NCBI RefSeq assembly: GCF_013426205.1
Contig: NC_089423.1
Location: 5,766,001 to 5,830,000, forward strand
Source of the DNA: Metarhizium brunneum
Taxonomy: Eukaryota; Ascomycota; Sordariomycetes; Hypocreales; Clavicipitaceae
Length of the DNA stretch: 64,000 nt
Direction of reading: 5' to 3'
Positions 22,404-36,146 of the stretch are shown in pieces. Both the position numbers and the translations under genes were made by a program. How positions within the stretch are numbered: the first letter of the stretch is position 1; each line of letters begins with the position of its first letter. Below the pieces are notes generated by a model. It did not search any database. It was not told the origin of the DNA and was given only the letters and a program-made list of their open reading frames with translations.

Positions 22404-22875
22404 GATTGAAAAGGGAGTCATTTTCTGCATGACATGTTTTGCATAGCCATAACAGCAGATTGTTTATAAATTTACGTCCAAGTTCTGCATGTTGTGGTTG
22501 CCCTGATTGCGGCCTTGCAATGATGTTGCTGAATGTGTAGACTGTTTGCAAGGCATCTCGGATGGCCGGACTGTCTGGTGTTGACGAAAAGTAGCATACA
22601 TCTATAGTATTCACGAGAGTTTTTGGCTATTTTGTCGGATCCCTCGCTTTTTTGAGCTACTATACGCCTCTCAAGTTGGAAAGAAAAAAACATGACAATG
22701 TCAGGGGCAATGCCGCCCGAATGGAAAGAAGATGAATTCATCGCTAACGTTACAGTCTGCCCGGTTCCCACGCGTTCCATGACTTCGAAAAAGAAGGCGC
22801 TCTCGTTGCACAGCAATTTATCCCCCTTGCATTTTGTTGACACACGGCAACCTGTCTGCCCTCCCTCCACCTCCC
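22404..22875. other. Convergent intergenic region
   Basis: These 472 bp lie between two converging genes and hold only their 3' flanks. No further feature was seen. Confidence 0.5.
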
Positions 22876-23970
22876 TCAAGACGTCTTTGCCAGCGTAATA
22901 TTGTACTCCAGCTCGAGGGGGGCTTGCGGGTCGCCCTTTCGCGGCACAAACTCGACCTTGAGCTCGTCCTTGACGGCAAACACGGAGTCCTTGTCGAGGT
23001 ATTTGCACTTGTGGTCGAAGATCTGGGTAGTCAAGGACTTGTAGCCCTCTTGTTGGACCTGCTCTTTCGCATTAGATGACGAGATTCTTCTCGTTCCCAG
23101 CGGCGCAGGCGCAGGCGCAAGGAGCGAGGGTACATGATACATACCATGAGGTGAATGTGCGCAGGGCGAAACACTTGGCGGTCCATCATGCCGAGCAGCT
23201 TTCCCGCAGGCCCGTCCATGGGCACCGGGTAGGGCGTCGGACGGAGGCAGTAGAAGGAGTAGCAGCCCTCGGCGTCGGTGTGGAAGACGCCGCGGAGATT
23301 GTGCTCCTTCTGGTCGTCGTCTTGCTGCTCGTAAAGGCCTACGCGTGTAAGTTGGCGGTCTGAGGCGGATGGGAGAGAAGGGACAAGGTCAAGTGGTATT
23401 ACCGTTGGTGGATGCTTGCCAGACGTCGACGGAGGCATTCTGCAGCGGCTTCCCAGTCGTGACGTCGGTCACCTTGCCGTGCATGTAGACGACCTGTCCG
23501 TCGGGCGGCGTGTCAAAGGTGATGGTGGTGCCGTTGTCCCTGTGCGGTGTGTCGTGTCTCCAGAAGGGGCCGAGGATTGCAGATGCCGTGAGGCCGTTGG
23601 CGCTGTGGATGGCGGTGGTGAAGGTGATGTCGTCGACGAGGCTGGGGTGAGGTTAGCCGTTAGCATGGATGGGATTGATCAATTGATTCGTGAAATGAAA
23701 GACGTACGATTCCAGGCCGATGACGTCGCAGAGCAGCTGTCCCTCGTTGCGCCTGTCGTTGCTCATGCGCCCTGCCTCGTTAATCAGCTCGACGCCGGCC
23801 ATCCACTCGTCGGTGGTGAGCTGCACCTCGCGCGCAAAGTCGTGGATGTGCGAGATCAGGGCGCCCATAACCTGCCGCAGCCGAGGGCTCGTCTTGGGCC
23901 CCATGGCGTCAATGACATTCTGGGTGAATTCTCGGCCCAAGACGGCGCCGTTTTGTTGGTTGGACGACAT
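22876..23970 (-). CDS. Intradiol ring-cleavage dioxygenase (catechol/hydroxyquinol 1,2-dioxygenase type)
   Basis: Four exons on the minus strand (23970-23708, 23641-23403, 23338-23145, 23058-22876) give 292 residues. The N-terminal 100 residues match the Dioxygenase_N helical dimerisation domain. The catalytic domain contains 'ILGPFWR', 'VDVWQAS', 'NLRGVFHTDAEGCYSFY' and 'PYPVPMDGPAGKLL'. The four Fe(III) ligands expected for the family are all present: Tyr170, Tyr204, His228 and His230 ('RPAHIHLM'). The reaction opens a catechol or hydroxyquinol ring between the two hydroxyls with O2, giving a muconate or maleylacetate. Fungal hydroxyquinol and catechol enzymes are hard to separate by eye. 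The gene converges on a monooxygenase and lies near a decarboxylase that could each supply its diphenol. Confidence 0.92.
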
Positions 23971-24873
23971 GGATGTGGTGTGTGGTATGGTGTATCTGAT
24001 ATCACGGCGTGGTCACCGTGGTGTAACAGGAACTTGGGAAGTCGTTTTGATGTGGGCCAATGCAGCGCAAGGAAATTGTAAGCAAGAGCTGGGCCGGCTT
24101 GAGCTTGCGGACGATTGTGTCCTTTATATCGGATCAATGGTTTGAACTTTGCGGGGATGGTTATAGAAAGCTGGGGTTGCCGTTGCCATCAGACCACTGC
24201 GTTTGCCAAAGACCCGAGCTGCCCGTCAGTCATCCATTACACAGCGACGACTAATCACAGGCGTCATTGATCAAAGCAACCGGACAGAAGCAGCCTCGGT
24301 CGGTATGTATGTTCTGGCTCGATGAGGGTCCAGATGTCGCAGTCATGTCCCCTGACTCGGGCGCGATGCGTCGGCAAACCCCACAAAGTTGCAGGTGGCG
24401 CCACCAAAGTTGGGGAAACGCCGCTTGACATGTTCCGATGGCATCGGATGTGACCTGGGGGCAATGGCACTGGTGTCCAGGTGCGGTGCTTCACCCGCCC
24501 GCTTGTGTTTTGCGGGTTGTCTGTCGGCAGCATTCGAATCCGGTGGCCAGCATGTTCAAGGTTAAGTTTAACTTGAGCAAAGCAAAATGTGGATCAAGAC
24601 ATTAATAGGGCCAAGATCGAAGCAATGGCTCGTGAGGTCTCTTCTGCCATACAATTTTCTTAGGTAAGCGAGTCTCCACGAGCCATTGGGCAGCTAAAGA
24701 GATAGCATACGGACATGATCCATTGTAAATAGCAAGCACCTCACTGGCCAATCCGTATTGCTACGTCTGGCACAAGTTGTTTGCCATTGACATTGAATCA
24801 AGTCATGACTACCGCCAATTCGTAGCTGGCCAAACACATTTATCCTAGGCGTAACCGCCATCACGTAAAATAC
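23971..24873. other. Intergenic region containing the dioxygenase promoter
   Basis: This 903-bp gap lies between two minus-strand genes. It contains the dioxygenase promoter and a CGG-N8-CCG element close to its start codon. No gene, RNA or larger repeat was recognised. Confidence 0.5.
24005..24018. promoter_or_regulatory. CGG-N8-CCG element before the dioxygenase
   Basis: CGG and CCG flank the 8 bases CGTGGTCA; the palindrome extends to CACGG/CCGTG. It lies only 35 bp before the start codon, which is close for an activator site. The same spacing is found at 20501-20514. Confidence 0.3.
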
Positions 24874-26767
24874 CTAACTGGCCGCTATTCTACAATCCCC
24901 TTCCTCACCGCCGTCGCCACCATCCCAACTCGCCTCATTGCTTCCATTGGGCCGACTCGCCCTCTGAAAACTGATATCCAAGCCCTCAATCTCCACCACG
25001 GGCAAAACCACAGATACATTCGCCTTGTATCCCTCCGCATACCAGTGGTCCAAGTACCTGGCGTCATCTACAAACTCGGGAAACAGCTGCCGCATGCGTC
25101 TCAGAGCCGTGCCCGAAATCTGCTCGACGCTGTGGGCGTGGCGCAAGCCGAGAAACTCGGGCCCGGCCTGTCGTCGGAGCTCCTCCTGGACGTGCCGCGG
25201 GAGCAGGCCGACCTTGAACAGGAGCAGATCGTAGTGTAACAGAGAGGCCATGCCGTGCCATGACCCGCCCCTTGTCGCGCGGTGATACAGGCCCGTCAAG
25301 GCGGCGATGGCGGCGATGCAGCCGGCGCCGTAGTCGGAGATGGGAAACGGCGGAACAACGGGCTCGTCCAGGCCCATGAAGCGCCCTTGCTCCCACGCGA
25401 CGCCCGTGACCTGCGTGTTGTCAGTGCCGTGAGGCCCAAGACTCGAAGGGGGATGGGCCGACTTACACAGTCGGCGATTTGCTGCCAGCCCGGCCGGCCT
25501 GCCCATTCGCCCTTGTACCCGAAGCAGTTCTCGTTGACGTACACGACGCCTCTGCCTCGCCGGGCCGCCATGTCCGCCAGGACCTTCGGTCCGTAGCCGA
25601 GCCTCTCCATGGCGCCGGGCCGGTATCCGTCGACGACGACGTCGACATCCCTCAACAGCTCCTCGAACGCCCGCCGGCCCCCTGGCGTTTTGAGATCCAG
25701 CGCCGCGGTGCGCTTTCCCATGTTTCCGTCGACCTGGAAGAACGGCACGTCGCTCAGATTCGGGCTCGTCACCTTGAGCACCTCTGCGCCGTACTCGCCC
25801 AGGATCCGCGCGATGGTCGGGCCCGCGATGATGCGGCACAGGTCCAGGACCTTGATGCCCGACAGTATCCTCCTGTCGCCGGTGCTCGGCAGCGGCACCC
25901 TGGGCGTGCTCGTCTCCAGGCTCTCGACCGACCAGGGCGGCAGTGACCAGTTTTCTCTGCCCTGCGGCCGTCGTCAGCACCCGCGGCACATGTAAGAACA
26001 AGACACGGCGACGCCAGTACACTCACGTGCGGAGTCTGCAGAAACTCGTCGTGCCGAAACGCCTTGACGCCAGCTTGACGGTGCCGGGCATTCATCGCCT
26101 CCAGCTGCTCGACGGTGTGCTTCCTCACCGCCGGCTCGATCGTGTTGACAATGTCCTGATGCGACTCCAGGTCCGGACGGTGCGGCTCCAGCCCAATCAT
26201 TTTCAGCGTGGTCGACGCCTCCAGAGATCCGTGGATGTGATAGTACTCGCCCCTTTCGGCGGTCTCGTACAGATTCGCCGACATGCGCCGGTACGGGTTG
26301 GACTGCGCCTGCAGCAGGTCGGTGTCTGGGCCTCTCCCTCAGCTTGAGCTCAAAACTTGACGCGGCTTCTTGGCCGCTCGCGCTCCCTTCTCACCTTTCA
26401 GAAGCGCCCGGACTCCCTTGTCTAGCTTTCCTAGTCCCCCGACTCTCGCCAGGTAAGTCTGGAACAAGAATGCCGTCGTCTTCTCCTGGTCCACGACGAT
26501 CCGTCTGTCCCGTTGTTCCTGGCCGAATTTCTCATCTGCCAGGGCGGAGGCCACGCATCCCTCTACGGCTTTTAGTGCAGCTGCGAGCTCGGTTTCTTTA
26601 AAGGGGATGGGGAAATATGGCTGGTCTCTGGTGCCTGTGAAGCGCACATTTGCACGCTTATTTCTCGCCTGTGCCGGGAGGGAAACATGGTCGAACAAGG
26701 GCAGTAGAAAATCCAGGATTCTGGACGTCTCGGCTATAGAGCTGTACGGGGTGTGTTTGGAGCCCAT
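24874..26767 (-). CDS. Class III (CaiB/BaiF) CoA-transferase with reordered modules
   Basis: Four exons (26767-26395, 26325-26027, 25961-25467, 25410-24874) join in frame to 567 residues; the introns are 69, 65 and 56 nt. From about residue 255 a canonical CaiB Rossmann module begins ('LSGIKVLDLCRIIAGPTIARILGEYGAEVLKV' in two overlapping halves), with 'GKRTAALDLKTPGGRRAFEELL' and 'DVVVDGYRPGAMERLGYG'. The first 230 residues instead resemble the usual C-terminal part of the family ('GEYYHIHGSLEASTTLKMIGL', 'EFLQTPHG'). Such fungal proteins move CoA between carboxylic acids. In this cluster 3-oxoadipate or another ring-cleavage product is a plausible acceptor, but this is inferred. Intron 1 removes an in-frame stop. 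I could not place the catalytic Asp with certainty. The 500-bp gap to the hydrolase start is a shared divergent promoter. Confidence 0.85.
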
Positions 26768-27267
26768 GGCTAGGCGTGTGTCGTCGGGGTTCTCTTTGGC
26801 CGCGGTGTTGGTGGTGATCGGTTATGATTGGTAAAGGTCAACGGTTTCAACTTGCAAGTAATGGGCCGGGAAAGTTAAATTTTCAGACGGCTACATGTCG
26901 CCTGGGCCCGTAGTTTCGTTGCCTGATAAATAATGTGCCTGGGGATTTCTTGGCGAACCACAGGCTGTGACTTGCGAGGGTCGGATTATTGGTGTACAAT
27001 TACATGGTGTTGCGCACGTTGACGTGGCTGTGACTCTGTGAGATGCCCAAGTTCCGATGGGGTCGAGTTTCTTCCGACAAGCTCCACAGCAGAAACTCAA
27101 TCGGATGATACTGCATGTCATGATGTCGGTACTATTGTTGGAGCTGGGGACGTGCTGTTACGCCGGCGCCTTGCTTCGGCTCGAGTTATTATTAATCGAA
27201 CCAGACGTCTTCGGTTGAAGCGGTTGAAATGCTGTCGCAGACCCGCCTCTGAGTTTTGAAAGTAAAG
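26768..27267. promoter_or_regulatory. Divergent promoter between CoA-transferase and hydrolase
   Basis: These 500 bp separate two start codons pointing away from each other. The palindrome-like stretch TCGAGTTATTATTAATCGA at 27180-27198 shares the 11-mer TTATTAATCGA with the next divergent promoter of the block, at about 29132-29142. Confidence 0.45.
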
Positions 27268-28286
27268 ATGCCTGCGATTCAAATTAACAATCAAGACTTG
27301 TATTACAGCTGGAGTCCGGCAGGCGAGGGGCCAATTTTGCTCCTCATCCATGGGCTGGGGTCGAGCAATTCATTCTACGCGTCGATTATTCCAGGCTTGG
27401 TACAGAAGGGCTTCTCGTGCCTCGCATTTGATACTCCAGGTATGCCGCCTCAACAATGTCATTGTATCTTCCCGCAACATGGTGTAAATTGACCTCATGT
27501 AGGAAGTGCCTCATCGCCATACAGGGGGGGCGACAGCGACGGGGAAGCAATATGCGGCGCGGCAGTGGCTCTCATCGCAGCCCTCGAGCTTGATGTGAAA
27601 CGCATCGTTGTCGTTGGACATTCCATGGGAGCTATAATAGCTAGTGAATTAGCTCTTCGCTTGGACATCTTGGGAGTCATCCTTATCGGGCCTGTGAATC
27701 CTTCAGCGGCATTGGCAGATGTATTCGACGCGCGCATTAAGCTTGTCGAGAATGGTAAGAACTGAGCACAAGTCGACGAATTCTTTCCCAACATGCCTTT
27801 CTAATATTGATGTTGCCCGCAGAGGGGATGGAAGGCGTAGCAAACGTGGTTCCGTTCGCGGCTACAGGTCCCAAAGCAACAACTACACAGAAGGCCTTTA
27901 TCCGAGCCCTCTTGCTGGCCCAGACAGGAGAGGGATACAAGTCGCTCTGTCGAACAATTGCAAACGCAAAACGGCCGCGGTACGAGGACATCAAGTGTCC
28001 ACTACTTATCATTGCTGGCTCGCATGACAAAACCGCTCCGCTCACCGGGTCCCAGGACATTCTGAACAGGTACGTACACGCTCGTGGCTCCCTGGGATGC
28101 GACTTTGTAGGGCCGTTTTTCTGAAATATTCGCAGTTGGGGAGTTGAGGCCGGACTCAAAAAACGAATCGAGATACTGGCTGACGTTGGACATTGGCATT
28201 GCATTGAGGCGGCGCCGGAAGTGGAAGATTTGGTAGGCGCCTTTGCTGAAGCTGTTCGTAGCACTGGTCAAGCATCTCAAGCATAA
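27268..28286 (+). CDS. Alpha/beta hydrolase (3-oxoadipate enol-lactonase-like)
   Basis: Exons 27268-27439, 27503-27754, 27823-28069 and 28136-28286 give 273 residues, with introns of 63-68 nt. The protein has the alpha/beta hydrolase landmarks: the oxyanion-hole 'LLLIHGLGSS' near residues 24-33, the nucleophile elbow 'GHSMG' with Ser98, a 'CPLLIIAGSHDKTAP' strand holding the likely acid, and 'DVGHWHCIEAAPE' with the catalytic His. This layout and size match enol-lactonases of the 3-oxoadipate pathway and related C-C hydrolases. In the cluster it could open the lactone that follows intradiol ring cleavage. It is divergently transcribed from the CoA-transferase and converges on the NTF2-like gene. 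The specific substrate cannot be read. Confidence 0.88.
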
Positions 28287-28439
28287 AAGAAACAAATTCG
28301 TATACACTCAGGTTTTGAGCATCGCCCATATACCTGTACTTCTTGTTCTACGATTTGGCGGGTGATGTAATCGCCCCCGTGTCCTGTGTCACGAGTGAGT
28401 ACAAAGAAACAAGACTGGCCTAGATTGTGGCCGCGGCAG

Positions 28440-28909
28440 TCAACGTACTAGGTAAACCTGATAAAACTTCATCCTCCATTTACCATCCGCGGACTTGACA
28501 ATGTCTGCTCTCGCAGCCCAATCCACATCCGCGTGCGCACCGTTGCGCAATCCAAGGGCCACAGATCCGTACAGCATGAATTCATTGGACTCGTTAGAAA
28601 AAGGAAACACCTTGTGGACGGTGTGTTTGCGAGACGCTACTGCGGACCACATGCCGATTCTTGTGGCCAGGATTTCTGGGCATGATTTAGATGCAGTCGA
28701 TGCTGCTGGAGGAAATGGGGGGACAAACCTTGTTTCCCATGTGACTTTTTGGAAGCGAGAATGAAGATGGCATCCTGTGTGAATTGATCGACGTATTGAT
28801 CGTGTTCTCCGGGAATGTCTGATATACGGTAAAAGTCCTCAAAGAACTGGACGATTTCCGGCGAGACGGCCATGTCGCCTGGGTAGAGGGCTTGGTATGA
28901 ATTGGCCAT
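28440..28909 (-). CDS. SnoaL/NTF2-like domain protein
   Basis: Two exons (28909-28729 and 28675-28440) give 138 residues; the 53-nt intron has GT-AG ends. The start at 28909 is preferred over an upstream in-frame ATG because it gives the normal length for a single NTF2-fold domain. The pattern fits SnoaL-like proteins: a helical N-terminus ('VQFFEDFYRISD'), 'DQFTQDAIFILAS', 'ILATRIGMWSAVASRKHTVHKV' formed across the splice, and a closing 'DGKWRMKFYQVYL' strand. Members are cone-shaped barrels that bind small hydrophobic ligands and act as isomerases, dehydratases or stress-response proteins. Its place between the lactonase-like and decarboxylase genes suggests a role with a pathway intermediate. 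No catalytic residues can be assigned. Confidence 0.8.
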
Positions 28910-30943
<2,034 letters not shown>

Positions 30944-31128
30944 AAATGTATACATGGACGGTTTAATGATTGTATAAGTTGCCAAGAAAATTGCTAGCGA
31001 GAAGAGACGAATGTGATGTTAATCTATTGTTTGCCCGGGCATGTCTAGATACAAAATAAAAGGGGCCAGATGCCAAGCCCCCAAGCCTGGCCTTTTTCGT
31101 ACCCATCCATTCCTCTCCCACACATACT

Positions 31129-32166
31129 TTAGATCCCGGCCACTTGCTTTTCAACATCTGATGCAGAATTCGATCCAGCAACATTCGCCTTGGGGCTGAA
31201 CAACAGCCCTGGATGCCCAACACACAACGCGAATGCGGCAATAATAATCAGCCTACACCAGGGTTAGCCAACAAGTCTCCCAAGTTACAACAGCCCCCAG
31301 TCGGTGTCGTGCACTTACACTCCCTCAAGACCAATAAACAACCCCTCGTCCGTAATCAGATCCGAGCCCCGGTAGCCCTTGCTCAACTCGTACGCTCGGT
31401 AGACGGACCGGCCCAAAATCAGGACGACTGCCAGTCCCAGAAAGGACAGGAACAGCCGCACTCTCGGCGTCAGGGCCTGCGTGCCGGGATGCCGAGTATA
31501 CCGCACCATGTAGTCTGCAAAGGCAACGACAAAGACGAAAATCACAACGACTTGCAGCACCAAGCCCGCCATTGTGATGTTGACTCCCGTATCGCTCGAC
31601 CCCTTGGTCTGAGTGGACAGCGCGCCGCCCGCGGCCTGCAGCGCGAGGCATACCAGATCGGCAGGGATGAAGATCCAGTAGAAGAACTTGGGGTTGAACC
31701 GAGAAAGCTGCGGCGCGAGGTAGTTGATGCTACAGGGGCAGCGCGGGCAAAGGGTCTCAGCGAGGTGGAATGATGTAGAGAGATGGATGGCAGGGACTCA
31801 CGTCTTGGACAGCGTCACGTAGATGGCGGCCGTGTAGAAGACGGGCCCGGTGGTGATGAAGATGATTTGGATGAGGAAGGCGATGAAGTCGAACGGGTTC
31901 TTGTACAGGAGGATGCGGGCTGCGTACCCGACAATCTCGACGAGGCACCCGACTATCATGAAGGCCATGAAGCCCCAGGTTCGGCGGCGGATGCCGAGCA
32001 CGGCGTGGACGGCGAGGGCGAGGGCGAAGAGGGCGAGCAAGACGGAGTTTGCGGGCAGCGATGGACGGTACTGGTAGACGCTGGCTTCGATGGGACATGT
32101 GGAGAGCGTGCAGTTGGCGTCGGGGCCAAAGCTGATCCGGTGGTCTGGTAGATCGGAGGACGACAT
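31129..32166 (-). CDS. RTA1-like seven-transmembrane protein
   Basis: Three exons (32166-31802, 31729-31319, 31252-31129) give 299 residues; introns are 72 and 66 nt. Seven hydrophobic segments are visible, starting after an N-terminal extracellular part with paired Cys ('CTLSTCP'). Conserved RTA1 landmarks include 'GFMAFMIVGCLVEIVGYAAR', 'FIAFLIQIIFITTGPVFYTAAIYVTLSK', 'FIPADLVCLALQAAGG' and 'LFLSFLGLAVVLILGRSVYRAYEL'. RTA1-family proteins of fungi are plasma-membrane lipid-translocating exporters linked to resistance against toxic lipids and sterols. Whether it belongs to the catabolic block or is only adjacent is unclear; it converges on the decarboxylase 185 bp away. An aromatic-stress role is possible but unsupported. 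Confidence 0.9.
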
Positions 32167-34336
32167 GTCGAGATGTTGAGGCTTTGGTATGAGAGGCCTG
32201 GCTGGGAACGGCTTCGAGGGAGAAGGTGGCTGGTCGCCTGGTAGTTTTGGTGTGGCGGGTTTTCTTGACGCGTCTGGTGCTATTCTTTGTCCAGTGGGAA
32301 TATCTGGAGGCGGTTCATGGAATATATAATAGGCGTCGTACCTGTTGCTCTCTTGGAGAGCTCAACGGGCACGCGTATAAGCTCCATGTCGGGGGCGTTC
32401 GGCCAGGCCGTTGTTGCTGCATCGTTATGCTCCATGACTCGACGGTCAAGCCCTACAACTTTCACGATGTGCACGCGCAGACGCGCCATCAATGCGAAGC
32501 AAAGCCTCGTCGGGAATCATGATGCATCAAAACATGCTCGCTTTCGCTTGGAGCAAACCCAAACCCTTGACGCTGCCCTGTCGAATCAAGTTCCCAAAGG
32601 AGTAATATTCTTCTTGGCTTCGCTTTCGCTTAGCTATCTGAATAGGGAAACGCGTGGTCTCGGCAGCATATGAATGGCCACATTAGACGGAAAGGATGGG
32701 TCTGGCGGCAGTTAGGCTCCACCGTGGCAACGTGCTCGCTGGACGCCACCAATTGACCCTTGCTCCACGAAACCCATGGCAAGATGGGAACATGGAGTCG
32801 TCAGCTTCTACAACATGCATGCACATGTGCGTCTCGACATCGTTCCTGGTTGGCGGGTCCCCTCTGATCGAAGCTTTCCAGCCCTACGGATGCTCTGACA
32901 GGAGGCAGCCACCAAGCCTCGTTTTGGTAGTTGCTGACGAGTTTTTAACGGTGAGCCTACGTCAGAACGGACTAAGCCTCCACCAATTTAATTTTTTTGT
33001 TCTAGCTTTTGCTCGTTTAATTCAAGGTTCTTCCTGCGTTGGAAGATGCGCGTCGGACGACGACGACGAGGGTTATAAATCCGGATGATCATTTGCACCG
33101 ACTTGGGTTGTAGCATGTAAGATTTGCGCCGACTCGGATTGCAGTGCGCGTCGGGTGCTTGATACTTTTCCCACGCGCATCTGCTACGGCAATGCCCAAT
33201 AAGCTGGATATGGCAAAGATTATAGTTTTCTCCTATTCGGATATGATAGATGGTCATCTTGGGGGCATTTCGACGTGACTACAGTAACCTCGTGGCTTAC
33301 ATGGCGAGATTGAGTAAGATTACTCGGTGACCAAAATACCCTAGTCCGCGATAACTGGAATGCATGGTAATATGAAAGCCAGAGCCAAAATCCATGGTTA
33401 ATTCTTAAATTTGCGTCGTCCTGGAACCGAAACGCGAGGATAGTGAGCACTAACACTACGCGGACAGCCAGAATTCAGTCCAATTCCCAGTGACGGTAGT
33501 AACAGGCGGCATGGACATGCCGTACTTGCAGCCCAAGTGTATTTAGCACTCATAAACGCAAATTCACAGATTTGCTTTTTGAATGGGAGGCATGTATTTC
33601 ACAGATGATGCGAATATATGCAGTTGTCTGTGCAGTCTTTAGGGTAACAAACAGAGCACCGCAGCGGCTGGCACAAGTAGTAGCAAAATCAGGCTGCCCT
33701 GGTTGCCGTGTCTTCGTAGAATAGTAAATTTGTTACAAGGCCAACATGAGAAAAAATCGGGTTCAACAGATACGTCGAGACGGTCAAGTCATACTGTACT
33801 GATGCCGAACAATGCGACGGCAAGCGCTGTTCCCTGTGCTATTTGGGAACAACTTGGGTCGGCATCACCCACATGATACACATGCGGCTGCCAACTGCCA
33901 AACTACTGCCACGTTGTGGTTTAGGGAGAATTTCTGGATTTTTATATGTGCCCTTTGAATTCCACTTGTTATGACATTGCCATTGAGCTTCAGGTAGGGC
34001 GCTAGTCGGAAAGACATGTCCGGGAAGGGTCAGACATTATGCACATGTGTGTCATGTTACTAATCACGATAAATGCTCTTCATGTTTCAACCTCTTTTCG
34101 TTTCATTCATGGTTTGTTTGGCTTAATAACCTACCATTCTCCTTGCTCGCTGGTCCTGCTAGTAGCCCCTGTCATCATCGCCGAGTTGGAAAACGTCCAT
34201 GGACCTGTTCGGATTGCTTCCGAATCCAGCCATATTGGGCATTTAGGACTGTCTGCTCCACCTGGGTTCTTCCATTATTCAATATACCATCTTCTTAGTC
34301 ACGGCCAGCGTCATCCGGCCAATTGCAAAGTCGTTT

Positions 34337-34873
34337 TTAGGGCGACAATGGCTGCTGGTTTGTGCAATACGTCACGCCGCAGCAGGCGGTGGCATGGCTG
34401 TGTACAGACGCCATGGTGATAATGTCGGTGATGGCCAGGGATAGTTGCGCTATCGACACCTTGATAAAAACCTCATCGAGACTTTCGGCAAACATGTCGA
34501 AATGGTCCATTTCGGGAGCAGCGGCTAAGACCGTCGTTGCCTTGGCATCCATCTTCGCTGGTGTCTGTACGTAATAGCACCGGCCCCCCTCTCCCGTAGC
34601 AGTCCACGGCGCATACTCATCCGATAAATGGTATTGCCGAGTTGAAGGCGTGATGGTGGTCTTGAGTCTTGACCATGACCAAGGCATACGAAGATTGCTG
34701 GCTGTGTACGTGTAGCGCTCGAAATGAGCGCATTGCGTGCTCACGTGAATGACTTTTGTATCTGAGACAATGTAACTCCTGCAGGCTCCGATGGTAAATG
34801 CCAGCTCATGAGGCGACTTTGGCCGAGATGCTGGGTGGCGGCTCAATGCAACATAAACGAGGGCCGATTCCAC
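34337..34873 (-). CDS. Unidentified open frame (doubtful)
   Basis: A 178-codon frame on the minus strand in a gene-poor region. It shows no domain I recognise, no signal peptide and no clear repeat. A hydrophobic stretch near the C-terminal end ('VSIAQLSLAITDIITMASV') is the only notable segment. His and Cys content is high near the end, and composition is not typical of the neighbouring genes. It could be part of a spliced gene whose other exons I did not find, or chance. Codon statistics and RNA data would decide. Confidence 0.15.
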   Translation of the reverse strand: MESALVYVALSRHPASRPKSPHELAFTIGACRSYIVSDTKVIHVSTQCAHFERYTYTASNLRMPWSWSRLKTTITPSTRQYHLSDEYAPWTATGEGGRCYYVQTPAKMDAKATTVLAAAPEMDHFDMFAESLDEVFIKVSIAQLSLAITDIITMASVHSHATACCGVTYCTNQQPLSP

Positions 34874-36031
34874 GCATGTACACTAGCTCATTCAATGCAA
34901 TCAACATGGCCGAAAAGGAAGCCGCAGCTTTCATCATATGGCTGTGCACTTTCCTGTTCCCTGCAACATGAGCCCGGGAGTAGCCAGTCTCGGTCGAGAG
35001 AGAAGGAACGACCGTCGACGAGGCACCAGTTGACGACCTTCATAGTCCATACTCAAGAGTCAGAGACTCGAGACGGTGCGTCTCTGCAACATGGAGCTTG
35101 GAACTTGGAAGATCCACCAATCGCTCCAGAAGTCCAGTCATGGGGCATTTAATTCCCACCACTTTGATTTTAACCTTGAACCTTACATGTCTGGTAGTCA
35201 CGTAACCACAAAGCCGTAAACGACTTAAAGCCTGGGGTAGCGTCTCCACCGCAACCCAGACGAGTTGACTGACTTGGCAGAAACAGGCAGGCCGACAAGT
35301 TACAACTCACACCTTGAACCTTATCAAGGCGTCCGGCCTTGGCAACGTCCATGTCCCATCGCAGCTGCCTCCTCGGGATAGGGCGATGGAGCCATCCAAG
35401 CGTCCAGTTCATTTCGTCTTTTTTTCATCTATGCATCTTTGTGAGAGATCAGAGATGAGAGAGAGGGTCCGGCCCGCTGTCGTCAACCACCGTCACGATT
35501 GCGAACTCTATCGCCAACGGGCCGTTTATCTCTTATACTGTATGGACACGGGCCGGCTTGGCATTTGGAGCGGAGCCTTTTAGCCTCGATATACATACGA
35601 GATCACGGTGTGCCCTTTCGTGTCTTGTCGTGGCCCGAATCCGCCCTCCTTGTGCGCCCATCCCCAACATCTCCAGCCATGAAACAAGTTCGACACGCGG
35701 ACCTTTTGCTGTGCAGATCTGGTCAAGTGGCTCACAACATGGTATTCCACTTTTTCCATATCTTCCCCTTGGGCAGCGCGATGAGAGTTCTCGTTGCAAC
35801 CTTCCTGGATAGTCCATCGGCCAAGGCTCGAATTCTTTCTGCGGTTCGCCGGTTAATTTACCAAGACAAGACGCCGCTGCAGGCCATTGCGGTTCATGGA
35901 CTTTTTGTCAAAGTAGAGAAGCAAAAGTGCGGAATACCGTCGGGTCTAGTCGATTTGTCTCCGGAGAGTGTAGGCGGACCGAAAGGAGCAGGTTGGAAAC
36001 TCATGGAGCCTTAAGTACGGCGAGGACGAGG

Positions 36032-36037
36032 TATAAA
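36032..36037 (+). promoter_or_regulatory. TATA box before the secreted propeller-like protein
   Basis: TATAAA lies 110 bp before the start codon at 36147, a normal distance for a filamentous-fungal core promoter. Confidence 0.45.
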
Positions 36038-36146
36038 GAGTCTGTTGTCGACTCTTCAAGCTAGTGAATTCTTGCTCATATCGTGCTCAAACACTCTCAT
36101 TGTGGCTTCCACCCCCTTTACTCCATAGTCCATTGGCAGTTTCATC

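Larger units (their letters stand above)
32167..36146. other. 4.0-kb gene-poor region
   Basis: No gene could be established. The part from about 32950 to 34150 is AT-rich. A 178-codon minus-strand open frame at 34337-34873 is listed separately as doubtful. Short open frames at 35300-36010 lack any domain. The final 150 bp hold the core promoter of the secreted protein at 36147. Confidence 0.5.

Noticed and set aside
24520..24560. tRNA B-box-like sequence (ATTCGAATCC)
   Set aside because: The expected GGTTC start of the B box is missing, and no A box or cloverleaf could be paired with it.
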